This document shows positions 26,509-34,456 of a stretch of 64,000 nt of DNA, one piece after another. Below the pieces are notes generated by a model that had not been told where the DNA came from, made no database searches, and worked only from the letters and a program-made list of their open reading frames with translations. The stretch is from positions 192,346-256,345 of the forward strand of contig NZ_FQXM01000006.1 of assembly GCF_900129965.1 (NCBI RefSeq), read 5' to 3'. Source of the DNA: Clostridium grantii DSM 8605 (lineage in GTDB: Bacteria; Bacillota; Clostridia; Clostridiales; Clostridiaceae). Made by a program: the position numbers and the translations under genes. Numbering within the stretch: the first letter of the stretch is position 1; every line of letters begins with the position of its first letter.

Positions 26509-26537
26509 ATTTTACTACAAACATTTATATTGAGCAA
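26509..26537 (-). promoter_or_regulatory. Probable ptb-buk promoter
   Basis: On the minus strand TTGCTC, a 17-nt spacer and TAAAAT. The -35 box overlaps one arm of the inverted repeat at 26533-26576. Confidence 0.5.
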
Positions 26538-26576
26538 TATATTTGTATTATGTCCTTTTATTAAAAATATATTGCT
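26533..26576. promoter_or_regulatory. Inverted repeat with AGCAATATATTT arms at the ptb promoter
   Basis: AGCAATATATTT at 26533-26544 is the perfect reverse complement of AAATATATTGCT at 26565-26576 (20-nt spacer). One arm covers the -35 hexamer, the typical place for an operator. The arm matches the motifs before vor and ilvD. Confidence 0.45.
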
Positions 26577-26585
26577 TTATATATT

Positions 26586-26617
26586 AAAATAAGATTCTCT
26601 AAAGAGAATCTTATTTT
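26586..26617. terminator. Terminator overlapping the stop of the FAD-dependent protein gene
   Basis: Perfect 14-bp stem AAAATAAGATTCTC/GAGAATCTTATTTT with a TAAA loop. The stem includes the stop codon of the minus-strand gene. Confidence 0.85.
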
Positions 26618-28212
26618 AATGGTTTATATTTTTTTATTAATTCATCCGCAATTTTCAAACCGTCTACTGCTGCAGACATTATTCCCCCTGCATATCCTGC
26701 TCCTTCACCTGCTGGGTACATTCCTTTTAAAGAAACACTTTCACAATTTTCATCTCTATTAATTCTTACTGGTGCTGAAGTTCTTGTTTCTATACCGGTA
26801 AGTATAGAATCTTTTTCAGCAAATCCTTTTATTTTTTTATCAAAATTAATCAAACCATCTTTTATTGTGGTGGTTACATACTCTGGTAAGCAATCTCTTA
26901 AATCTGCAAATCTATATCCTGGTGTGTAACTTGGATTGATTCCACCTATTTTAGTACTTACATTATCTTTCAAAAAATCACCAACTAATTGAACTGGAGC
27001 ATTATAATTTTCTCCCCCACATTTAAAAGCTAACTCTTCATAATGCCTTTGAAATTCCATTCCTGCTAAAGGATGATTACTTTTAAAGTCCTTCTCTGTT
27101 ACAGTAACTACTATAGCCGAATTTGCATTAATTTTATTTCTTTTATAATTACTCATACCATTAACTACAAGTCTACCTTTCTCGGAAGAAGCCGCAACTA
27201 CTTCTCCTCCTGGGCACATGCAAAAGCTATAAACTGATCTATTAGTTATAGAACTGGTATGCGATAATCTGTATTCCGCAGATTTTAATCTAGGATGATT
27301 TGCAAATTCCCCATATTGATTTTCATTAATTAAACTTTGCAAATGTTCAATTCTAACTCCTACAGCAAACGGTTTTGGTGATAAATGAATTCCCTTTGTA
27401 AATAACATTTCATATGTATCACGTGCACTATGACCTAAAGCTAAAATAAGCTTTTCACATTCAATTGTTTCCCCATTTACAATAATTCTAGATACTTTTC
27501 CATCTTTAATTATTATATCTTCCAGTTTAGAATCAAACCTTACTTCTCCACCAATGGCAATTATTTCTTCTCTTATATTTTTTACCACATTTTTTAAAAT
27601 ATCTGTACCTATATGAGGTTTACCTAAAAACATTATATCTTCTGGCGCCCCATGTGCAACTAATTCTTGTAATATTAAATCACATCTAGTATCTTTTATT
27701 CTTGTAGTAAGTTTTCCATCAGAAAAAGTTCCTGCGCCGCCTTCACCAAATTGAACATTAGAATTAAGGTTTAACTCTCCATTTTTCCAAAATTCTTTTA
27801 CCTGCTTAGTTCTTTTTTCAACGTCACTTCCTCTTTCTATTACCAAAGGTTTATATCCATGCTTTGCAAGTTGCAATGCACAGAACATACCCGCCGGACC
27901 CATACCTATAATTACTGGTCTATTTTCCAATACTTCATTGCCATAAACAGTGCTATTTTCTTTTTCCTCTAAATTTAAAGTAATATTATTGTCTTTTAAT
28001 TTAGAAAACACTTTTTTTTCGTTTTCTAAAGCAACTTCAACTACATAATTAAATTTAATATCCCTTTTTTTTCTTGCATCTAAAGATTCTCTTACTATTT
28101 TAAAATCCTTTATTTCATTTATAGCAATTTTAAGTTTTTTAGCTGATTTTTCCTTCAACACTTTTAAATCTTCATTTAAACTTAATGTAATATTATTAAT
28201 TCTTATTGTCAT
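26611..28212 (-). CDS. FAD-dependent dehydrogenase, COG2509 type
   Basis: A 533-residue flavoprotein of unknown substrate found beside cdaAR in many clostridia. The FAD motif VIIGMGPAGMFCAL follows an N-terminal ferredoxin-fold-like extension of ~100 residues. VQFGEGGAGTFSDGKL and the C-terminal PAGEGAGYAGGIMSAAVDG are family signatures. An in-frame TTG lies 4 codons upstream, but GGAGG is 5 nt before the ATG at 28210-28212. It starts 21 nt after cdaR, so it belongs to the cda operon and its terminator ends the transcript. Confidence 0.9.
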   Translation of the reverse strand: MTIRINNITLSLNEDLKVLKEKSAKKLKIAINEIKDFKIVRESLDARKKRDIKFNYVVEVALENEKKVFSKLKDNNITLNLEEKENSTVYGNEVLENRPVIIGMGPAGMFCALQLAKHGYKPLVIERGSDVEKRTKQVKEFWKNGELNLNSNVQFGEGGAGTFSDGKLTTRIKDTRCDLILQELVAHGAPEDIMFLGKPHIGTDILKNVVKNIREEIIAIGGEVRFDSKLEDIIIKDGKVSRIIVNGETIECEKLILALGHSARDTYEMLFTKGIHLSPKPFAVGVRIEHLQSLINENQYGEFANHPRLKSAEYRLSHTSSITNRSVYSFCMCPGGEVVAASSEKGRLVVNGMSNYKRNKINANSAIVVTVTEKDFKSNHPLAGMEFQRHYEELAFKCGGENYNAPVQLVGDFLKDNVSTKIGGINPSYTPGYRFADLRDCLPEYVTTTIKDGLINFDKKIKGFAEKDSILTGIETRTSAPVRINRDENCESVSLKGMYPAGEGAGYAGGIMSAAVDGLKIADELIKKYKPLK

Positions 28213-28233
28213 TATTTCCTCCAAGCACCTAAG

Positions 28234-29502
28234 CTAATTAATTTCCTTAGGCTTTTCATCTTCACTACTATCAATAGTAGTATCTGTTATATTCTTTTTT
28301 GAGATTGCAACATTTACATTTTTTAAATTTTGAGAAACTATAATAACATTGTTAGGCAACTCAAACTTTACTGGTATATCATAACTTCCTTCGTTTAAAT
28401 CCATAAAATCTAAAAATCCTACCACATTAAGTTCACTTAAATTATTTAATATATTTTCAGCTCCCTTAACAATCAAAGACACTTCTTTACTAACGTATTT
28501 TACATCTAAAGCACTATCTAAATTTCTATTCTCAATATCTACTGTTAAGTTTTTTTCTATTACTTTATCAAGGTCTATTATTACTTCAATAGCCTCATCA
28601 TCTCCTACAAGTACCAAATCTTCAGGAATATCTAATTTGACTGTTAATTTATTAGATTTTTCTGTTAGTAACGATAAGTCTACAGGTTCAGTACTAATAC
28701 TTTCTATAGAAGAAATCAATTTTTCATCTCCCGCAATTTTAATTTGAGCAATGGATGGTGTGATTTTCTCTAATATCATATTTTCTTGTAGACTTCCCTT
28801 TGTGGTAATATTTATATCCACATTTTTTGTTCCTTTTATTGGAATGCTAACTTTAACATTTTCTGGATTTATAGTAATTCCAGAAACAGTTTTTCCTACA
28901 GAATCTACAGCTAAAACAGGTAAAGATAATGTTAAATCTGTTTTAGTATTTTCTAAATCAATTTCCGCATAAATACTTGAAACCATATCTACATATTTTT
29001 CAGATCCACTAATGGTAACAGTACTTGGTTCTACTACAAGAGAATCTTGATAATAACCATCTTCAACATTTCCAGTAGTATTGATTTTAACCTGCATTTC
29101 TTTTTTTACTAATTTATCAAATTTAATTTCGGCCCACAAAGTTGTATCATTAACGATATTTACAGATTCAGGGGATTTTAAAATATTTACTGGTATTTTT
29201 TTTGTTCCTTCACTTAAAACATACCCACTTAAATCTGCAACAACAGTAAAATCATCTACGGTAGCAGAATAAATAGATGCCGCCGTTCCTGTAATTTTTA
29301 AAGATATTGTATATTCTTCATCTATTGATACTATTAATCCTGCATCCTCTAAAGCTTCTGTGTTGAGAATTTGAACTGGTATATTTTTAACTACTCTTGT
29401 TTGAAGAGAGTTACTTTCATTTGAAGTATATATCCAAAGAAAAAATGCTGCTAAAACACAAGCTAATTTAATAATTATGCTTTTATTTTTATCTTCACCC
29501 AA
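28234..29502 (-). CDS. cdaR: CdaA regulator CdaR (YbbR-domain protein)
   Basis: A 422-residue protein with one N-terminal membrane helix (residues ~10-25) and repeated YbbR domains outside the membrane. CdaR binds CdaA and modulates cyclic-di-AMP synthesis. The start is a TTG at 29500-29502, with AAGGTG five nt upstream and no alternative ATG; it overlaps the cdaA end by 28 nt. The repeats can be seen as recurring V-x-I-x-G-x-E/T segments (for example PSTVTISGSEKYVD). The C-terminal tail is acidic and lysine-rich. Confidence 0.93.
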   Translation of the reverse strand: MGEDKNKSIIIKLACVLAAFFLWIYTSNESNSLQTRVVKNIPVQILNTEALEDAGLIVSIDEEYTISLKITGTAASIYSATVDDFTVVADLSGYVLSEGTKKIPVNILKSPESVNIVNDTTLWAEIKFDKLVKKEMQVKINTTGNVEDGYYQDSLVVEPSTVTISGSEKYVDMVSSIYAEIDLENTKTDLTLSLPVLAVDSVGKTVSGITINPENVKVSIPIKGTKNVDINITTKGSLQENMILEKITPSIAQIKIAGDEKLISSIESISTEPVDLSLLTEKSNKLTVKLDIPEDLVLVGDDEAIEVIIDLDKVIEKNLTVDIENRNLDSALDVKYVSKEVSLIVKGAENILNNLSELNVVGFLDFMDLNEGSYDIPVKFELPNNVIIVSQNLKNVNVAISKKNITDTTIDSSEDEKPKEIN

Positions 29503-30320
29503 GATTTCACCTTCTCACCAATAGTAATTTTTTTATCTCTTCTGTACTGAATTATTTTTATTAATATAGCTTTTAACTTTTCATTAGAATAATATCTAGT
29601 TAATTTTCCATTCACTGCAAGGGAAATAACTCCTGTTTCTTCTGATACGATAATAGTAAGTGCATCCGAAACTTCTGATATCCCTACTGCTGCTCTATGC
29701 CTAGTTCCTAACTGTTTACTTATATTTCTATCACTTGAAAGAGGCAAGAAACATCCACATGCTGCTATTCTATTACTCCTAATAACTACAGCTCCATCAT
29801 GAAGAGGTGTATTTTCCACAAATATATTCTCTAATAAAGCTGCCGAAGTATTTCCATCAATTTTCGTTCCTGTTTCAATAATATCGCTTAATCCTGTCTT
29901 TTGTTCTATTACTATCAAAGCGCCTGTTTTACTAGCTGATAAATTTTCAACTGCTTTGGTTATTTCAGAAATTATTACACTTATTGTCTCATCATCTTGA
30001 AAAATATGTTTTTCTGTAAAAGCGCTTCTCCCAATATGTTCAAGTGCTTTTCTAATTTCTGGCTGAAATATGATTACAAGAGATAAAACTCCTATTGTGA
30101 TAGTTTTATTCAAAATCCAATTTAAGGTTTGCAATTGAAGTAAGCTACTTATGGGTATTAATAATACTACTAATAAAATCCCTTTTAGCAATTGCTCCGC
30201 TCTTGTCTTTCGTAAGAGCATATACACTTGATAAAATATAAATGAAACCGACACTATGTCAAGTATAGAAAAAATATTTATTGATTTAATGGTATTCAAA
30301 ATTATATTTAAAAATTCCAT
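29475..30320 (-). CDS. cdaA: Diadenylate cyclase CdaA
   Basis: Membrane-bound cyclase (281 residues) that makes cyclic-di-AMP from two ATP. Three N-terminal membrane helices (within residues 10-85) precede the DAC domain, whose DGA (175-177) and RHRA (207-210) motifs are intact. The frame is open from a TTG at 30335, but AGAGGTG is 5 nt before the ATG at 30318-30320. It heads the operon with cdaR and the FAD-dependent protein; clostridial glmM, often adjacent, is here about 26 kb away. Confidence 0.96.
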   Translation of the reverse strand: MEFLNIILNTIKSINIFSILDIVSVSFIFYQVYMLLRKTRAEQLLKGILLVVLLIPISSLLQLQTLNWILNKTITIGVLSLVIIFQPEIRKALEHIGRSAFTEKHIFQDDETISVIISEITKAVENLSASKTGALIVIEQKTGLSDIIETGTKIDGNTSAALLENIFVENTPLHDGAVVIRSNRIAACGCFLPLSSDRNISKQLGTRHRAAVGISEVSDALTIIVSEETGVISLAVNGKLTRYYSNEKLKAILIKIIQYRRDKKITIGEKVKSWVKIKIKA

Positions 30321-30558
30321 GTATTCACCTCTCAAAACTATTATATTTACAATTATACACTATTCTATTTTAAATTGTTGCCCATTTTACAATATTTTAA
30401 TTAATTTATTTTTCTAAATATTTTATTACAAATAAAAGAAACTATAGTATATAATTATTATTATACTTCATTGATTATTTGACTTTATTGCGATTATTTA
30501 GTATTTTTAAGTTACAGTTAAATCATATTAATTATAAAAACAAAAGGAGTGTTCATAA

Positions 30559-31569
30559 ATGACAGATAAAACAAAAAATATATTAAAGACCATTACTGTT
30601 GCATTAGCATTTATCACTATTTGCGTAGGTGTTTTCTTTGTAAGCTATAGCTATTTCAGACGAAACTCCTTATCTCAATATGAAAAAACTATGTCAACTG
30701 AAATAAATAAAATTACTGAAACAAATAAGAATATTATAAGCTATATTGATGGAGATTCAATTAATCAAGAAAAATTCTTAACTTTATTACCTAATGATAT
30801 AAACACTTTAAAAGATGTACGTTCAAATATTAAGTCTATTTCCAAAAATAAACGTTATTCAATTTCTCATAATAATTTACTGTCAGGACTAGATAATAAC
30901 ATTTTACTTTTTGAAGAAATTTTATTTATTGTTAAAGATATAGAAAAAATGGATATGAATATTTCAATTTCAAGACTACAAAATTTTAGAGATGACACAA
31001 TGAATTATTACTCTCAAGTTTTTATAGGTACCAGTAGAATATCCATTGATGACAATTTCTTCAAACTATTATCTACGCCATCTTATTTTTCAAATTCACT
31101 AGACTCAAACAAAAATATTACTGATATATCTTTATCTGATAATCTAGATTTCTTAGACTTAATTTATTCATTTTCTAGACAATTTGATGATTTAAATAAA
31201 ACATATTCTACTAACATAGAAGGTGCTAGAAATGAACTTCAAAGCTATACTAGCGTCATTTCTTTAATAAATGATGATTTAGTATCACTAACTTCACTGG
31301 AATCAGAAATAACTTTTATTTCTATCCCTCAAGATGGGCTAGCTGTATATGAATCCATGCTAAAAGTTATTTCTTCATATAAACCTTATTTGAACAATCT
31401 TAAATTCGCTATATCAAATGAAGAACTTGTAACCACTGATAATGATATTTCTGATGATATACTTGATAACTATTATAAAACATCTAATTCTAACTACAAA
31501 ACTGCCACAGAATCTCACAAAAAATTTATTGAGGCTTTTGAAAAATTTGAATCTTCAGTGCAAAAATAA
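30559..31569 (+). CDS. Unknown membrane-anchored extracytoplasmic protein
   Basis: I do not recognise this 336-residue protein. One hydrophobic helix (about residues 10-32) is followed by RR and a long Ser/Asn/Ile-rich, largely helical region with heptad-like patterns and no Cys, so it is probably anchored in the membrane with its body outside. AAAGGAG is well placed for the ATG. It is a single gene divergent from cdaA, with its own terminator. Adaptor or chemoreceptor-like helical sensors would look similar, but no signalling domain is visible. Confidence 0.85.
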   Translation: MTDKTKNILKTITVALAFITICVGVFFVSYSYFRRNSLSQYEKTMSTEINKITETNKNIISYIDGDSINQEKFLTLLPNDINTLKDVRSNIKSISKNKRYSISHNNLLSGLDNNILLFEEILFIVKDIEKMDMNISISRLQNFRDDTMNYYSQVFIGTSRISIDDNFFKLLSTPSYFSNSLDSNKNITDISLSDNLDFLDLIYSFSRQFDDLNKTYSTNIEGARNELQSYTSVISLINDDLVSLTSLESEITFISIPQDGLAVYESMLKVISSYKPYLNNLKFAISNEELVTTDNDISDDILDNYYKTSNSNYKTATESHKKFIEAFEKFESSVQK

Positions 31570-31575
31570 CCATTT

Positions 31576-31601
31576 AAATCCTACTTAGGTAGGATTTTTT
31601 T
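31576..31601 (+). terminator. Terminator after the unknown membrane-anchored protein
   Basis: Stem AAATCCTAC/GTAGGATTT with a four-base loop followed by a T-run, within 10 nt of the stop codon. Confidence 0.9.
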
Positions 31602-31694
31602 AGTTTTTGAATTATATTTCTACATTATGGGCATAATATTTCCTGTAATTCTAATAACCCTAATTTAATTTAGGTAATAAAAAGGAGATTTAAA

Positions 31695-32231
31695 ATGAAA
31701 CCCAAGAGATTTATTGTTTGGCTTGTTACATTGCTAAGCTTTTTTACTGTTATTACACCTTTTTCAGAAGCTACAATTTTGTATGATTCAACAACTGAAG
31801 ATTTATACAAAGATGAAAGCAAAGCAATAACAGTATTCGGAAATTCAGGTGACAATATCATGCTATCTCAATCAGATATAGATTTAATGGCAAAAGTAGT
31901 ATTTGCCGAAAGTAATTTAGAACCTTATGATGGCAAAGTAGGAGTTGCCTCTGTAATACTTAATAGATTAAAAGATAGTAAGTTTCCAAATACAATAAAA
32001 GAAGTAATACTTCAAAAATCAGCCTTTTCTTGTGTAAAGAATGGTGATGTATCAGCATCAACCAATGATACCTGTTATAGAGCTGTATTAGACGCTATAA
32101 AGGGTGTTGATCCCACTGATAAAGCCATGTTCTTTTACAATCCAAAGATTGCTACCTCTAAGTGGATGTTTAACGTAAAAAAAATTAACATAAAAAAGAT
32201 AGGACAGCATGTATTCTTCAATGTAAATTAA
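31695..32231 (+). CDS. SleB/CwlJ-type cell wall hydrolase, secreted
   Basis: A 178-residue protein with an N-terminal signal peptide (hydrophobic residues ~8-25) and a Hydrolase_2 domain: DIDLMAKVVFAES with the conserved catalytic Glu, GKVGVASVILNRL and a C-terminal block with FFYNPKIA. This family cleaves spore cortex or vegetative peptidoglycan. The two Cys residues (in FSCVKN and NDTCYRA) could form a disulfide. The protein lacks a separate peptidoglycan-binding domain. GGAGAT precedes the ATG. Confidence 0.9.
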   Translation: MKPKRFIVWLVTLLSFFTVITPFSEATILYDSTTEDLYKDESKAITVFGNSGDNIMLSQSDIDLMAKVVFAESNLEPYDGKVGVASVILNRLKDSKFPNTIKEVILQKSAFSCVKNGDVSASTNDTCYRAVLDAIKGVDPTDKAMFFYNPKIATSKWMFNVKKINIKKIGQHVFFNVN

Positions 32232-32233
32232 AT

Positions 32234-32276
32234 AAAACAAAATAGGATTACCAATAAGGTAATCCTATTTTGTTTT
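32234..32276. terminator. Bidirectional terminator between the hydrolase gene and trxB
   Basis: Perfect 19-bp inverted repeat (32234-32252 with 32258-32276), loop AATAA. It overlaps the last codons and stop of the minus-strand reductase gene. Confidence 0.92.
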
Positions 32277-33122
32277 GCTTAAATATTCAACAGCTTTTAA
32301 AGATGCAACTTGGCCTTCTCCTGCTGCTTTTATATATTGATAAGGCTTTCCTATGCAATCACCAGCTGCATAAAGTCCTTCAATATTTGTTTCCATAGCT
32401 CTATTAACTTTTATATGTCCATCTTCAAGCTCTAATCCGGGAACCAAATGATTAGGTGCTATGCTATCTTTTAAGATAAAAACTCCATCAGTCTCTATGG
32501 TGCCATTTTTCATTACTACACTTTTAACTTCGCTTTCACCACTTATTTCAACAGGTTTATCATTAATAACTTTAATATTCTCATTTAAGGAAGAATCGCC
32601 TTTATCCATTTTTATATAATAGACTTTAGAAGCTAGCTCACTTACAAAATTAGCTTCTTCTTCTGCTTCTTTATTATATCCAATTATAGTTACAACTTTG
32701 CCTTTGTATAAAGGTGCATCACAAGTAGCACAATAGCCTACCCCTCTGCCTAAAAATTCTTCTTCCCCTTTTAATGGTTTTGCTGCTTCCATGCCAATTG
32801 CTAGAATTACTGTTTTCGCTTCATAAGTTTTCTCGTTTACCATTAAAGCAAAATAATCTCCCATAGCATAAACTGCATTTATTCTTTCATTATTAATTTT
32901 GATATCCATAGCTTCAATATGTTGTTGAAATTTTTCTTTCAATTCTATGCCTGAAATATCATTAAAGCCTAAATAATTATTAATCTTTGGAGCTTTAATA
33001 AGCTTGTTACTAAAATCACTGTTTCCAAATAAAATTATATTTTTATTTCTTATTTTACCATTAATAGCCGCTTCTAATCCGGCTGGGCCAGTACCAATAA
33101 TCGCAATATCAAATCTTTCCAT
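32265..33122 (-). CDS. trxB: Thioredoxin reductase-like flavoprotein lacking NADPH motifs
   Basis: A 285-residue two-domain flavoprotein of the thioredoxin reductase fold. The FAD motif GTGPAG is at 10-15 and the redox pair CATC at Cys131/Cys134. In the second domain, where NADPH-dependent enzymes have GGGxxA and HRRxxxR, this protein has IGYNKE (147-152) and KMDKGD (171-176), so both nucleotide-binding motifs are gone. This matches the ferredoxin-dependent flavin thioredoxin reductases described in Clostridium. It follows trxA by about 110 nt with a hairpin between. The likely donor is reduced ferredoxin. Confidence 0.9.
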   Translation of the reverse strand: MERFDIAIIGTGPAGLEAAINGKIRNKNIILFGNSDFSNKLIKAPKINNYLGFNDISGIELKEKFQQHIEAMDIKINNERINAVYAMGDYFALMVNEKTYEAKTVILAIGMEAAKPLKGEEEFLGRGVGYCATCDAPLYKGKVVTIIGYNKEAEEEANFVSELASKVYYIKMDKGDSSLNENIKVINDKPVEISGESEVKSVVMKNGTIETDGVFILKDSIAPNHLVPGLELEDGHIKVNRAMETNIEGLYAAGDCIGKPYQYIKAAGEGQVASLKAVEYLSKTK

Positions 33123-33144
33123 TCCGATAATCCCCTCCTATAAC

Positions 33145-33175
33145 AAATCCGACAATTTATTATATTGTCGGATTT
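33145..33175 (-). terminator. Hairpin between trxA and trxB
   Basis: A 12-bp stem AAATCCGACAAT/ATTGTCGGATTT between the two genes. No long T-run follows on the minus strand, so it may be an attenuator or mRNA stabiliser rather than a full stop. Confidence 0.55.
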
Positions 33176-33231
33176 ATATTATGGGCAAATAATACCCAAA
33201 TTTATATATTATAATATATTCTTCTATATTA

Positions 33232-33549
33232 TTAAATATGCTTAGATACTAATTTAATAATATCCGCTTTAGGTCTAAAACCAACCATTTTATCTACAAC
33301 TTCTCCACCTTTAAAAACTATTACTGTTGGAATTGAAGATACTTTATATTGTTGAGCTATATCTCCATTATCATCAACATTCAATTTAAAGAATTCTGCT
33401 TTACCTGCTAATTCTTCTGATACTTCTTCTATAACTGGTCCAAGCATCTTGCATGGTCCACACCATGGAGCCCAAAAATCCACTACAACAGGAGTACTTG
33501 AATTTATAACATCTTCACCGAAATTTTTACTTATTAATTCTCTAACCAT
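33232..33549 (-). CDS. trxA: Thioredoxin
   Basis: A 105-residue thioredoxin with the classical WCGPCK active site (Cys30/Cys33) and the cis-proline segment SSIPTVIVF. It reduces protein disulfides in the cytoplasm and would be recycled by the reductase encoded next to it. AGGAGG precedes the ATG. A near-consensus promoter lies upstream. Confidence 0.97.
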   Translation of the reverse strand: MVRELISKNFGEDVINSSTPVVVDFWAPWCGPCKMLGPVIEEVSEELAGKAEFFKLNVDDNGDIAQQYKVSSIPTVIVFKGGEVVDKMVGFRPKADIIKLVSKHI

Positions 33550-33580
33550 ACTTACCTCCTACAAAACATCTTATTTTTGT

Positions 33581-33597
33581 ATACCCCTCTAGGGTAA
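33581..33597. promoter_or_regulatory. Near-palindrome resembling a CsoR/CstR-family operator before trxA
   Basis: ATACCC-CTCTA-GGGTAA lies just downstream of the trxA -10 box, around or after the transcription start. CsoR-family repressors (copper CsoR, persulfide CstR) bind A-T-rich ends with CCC/GGG cores of this kind. Inference from pattern only. Confidence 0.35.
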
Positions 33598-33608
33598 TTC
33601 ATATAATT

Positions 33609-33637
33609 ATTATAGATTTAAAAATACTTATTGTCAA
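33609..33637 (-). promoter_or_regulatory. trxA promoter
   Basis: On the minus strand a perfect TTGACA, 17-nt spacer and perfect TATAAT. Confidence 0.9.
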
Positions 33638-33743
33638 GAAAATTTCATAACTTCTATAAATATCTTTCTAATAAATTTTCTCATATTTATTCTTTTCATA
33701 AATCCATTAATAATACATATAAATCATACTACCATGAACTTTT

Positions 33744-34439
33744 TTAATTTAATTCAATGACTTTATTTTCTATATGTGATTCTAAATAATTGTCATCTTC
33801 ATAAACTAACAATTCCATTTCTAATTTATTACCATTGTTTTTCATGTCAACAACATGAATTTTTTCGTCTCCAGTGTAATAAAGCTTAGTTAAATTTCCA
33901 CTTTCAATATCAAGCTTATATACATCTCCACCTACTGCTATGGTTCCATAAGCAAACCCTACAATAACAGCAACATTTTTATCATCTATCCATACAACTT
34001 TTTTAGGAGATAGTTGTTCACCTTTATCTTCTATATTAAAAGACCATTTCTCTTCTGATTGATTATCTTTTAGATATATTTTCCCAATATCCTCCTCTAT
34101 GCCATCTTCTCCTCTTCCTTCTACACATACATCATACTTTCCATCAAAAGAAGTTGCCCATGGTGTAGAAAATTCTGGTTCAATGCTTTTATCTAAAGCA
34201 TTTTTAACAAAAGATATATTAGTTTCAACTTCTATAACCTTATCTTTGTTATTGTCTTTACTTTCATCTTTTTTCTCTTCTTGATCAATTTTGTCTTGGT
34301 TATTAGTTTCATTTTCCTCAATTTCTACTTTTATATTGTTTTCTGTTGTTGTATTCTTTTTAGAACACCCTACTGAAGCCATAACTACTGTAGTTAACAG
34401 TAAACTTATTATAATTGAGCTTATTAATTTTGTTTTCAT
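33744..34439 (-). CDS. Lipoprotein with C-terminal beta-rich domain (DUF4652-like)
   Basis: A 231-residue lipoprotein. The signal peptide ends in the lipobox ASVGC (Cys25). A Lys/Glu/Asn/Asp-rich linker (~30-70) precedes a folded domain with STPWATSFDGKYDVCVEGRGEDGIEE and WIDDKNVAVIVGFAYGT, which reads like the clostridial DUF4652 family; that assignment is from memory. It lies only 17 nt after the anti-sigma gene, so it belongs to the ECF operon and may be part of the stress response. Function unknown. Confidence 0.82.
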   Translation of the reverse strand: MKTKLISSIIISLLLTTVVMASVGCSKKNTTTENNIKVEIEENETNNQDKIDQEEKKDESKDNNKDKVIEVETNISFVKNALDKSIEPEFSTPWATSFDGKYDVCVEGRGEDGIEEDIGKIYLKDNQSEEKWSFNIEDKGEQLSPKKVVWIDDKNVAVIVGFAYGTIAVGGDVYKLDIESGNLTKLYYTGDEKIHVVDMKNNGNKLEMELLVYEDDNYLESHIENKVIELN

Positions 34440-34456
34440 TTTTTTCCTCCTAAAAG

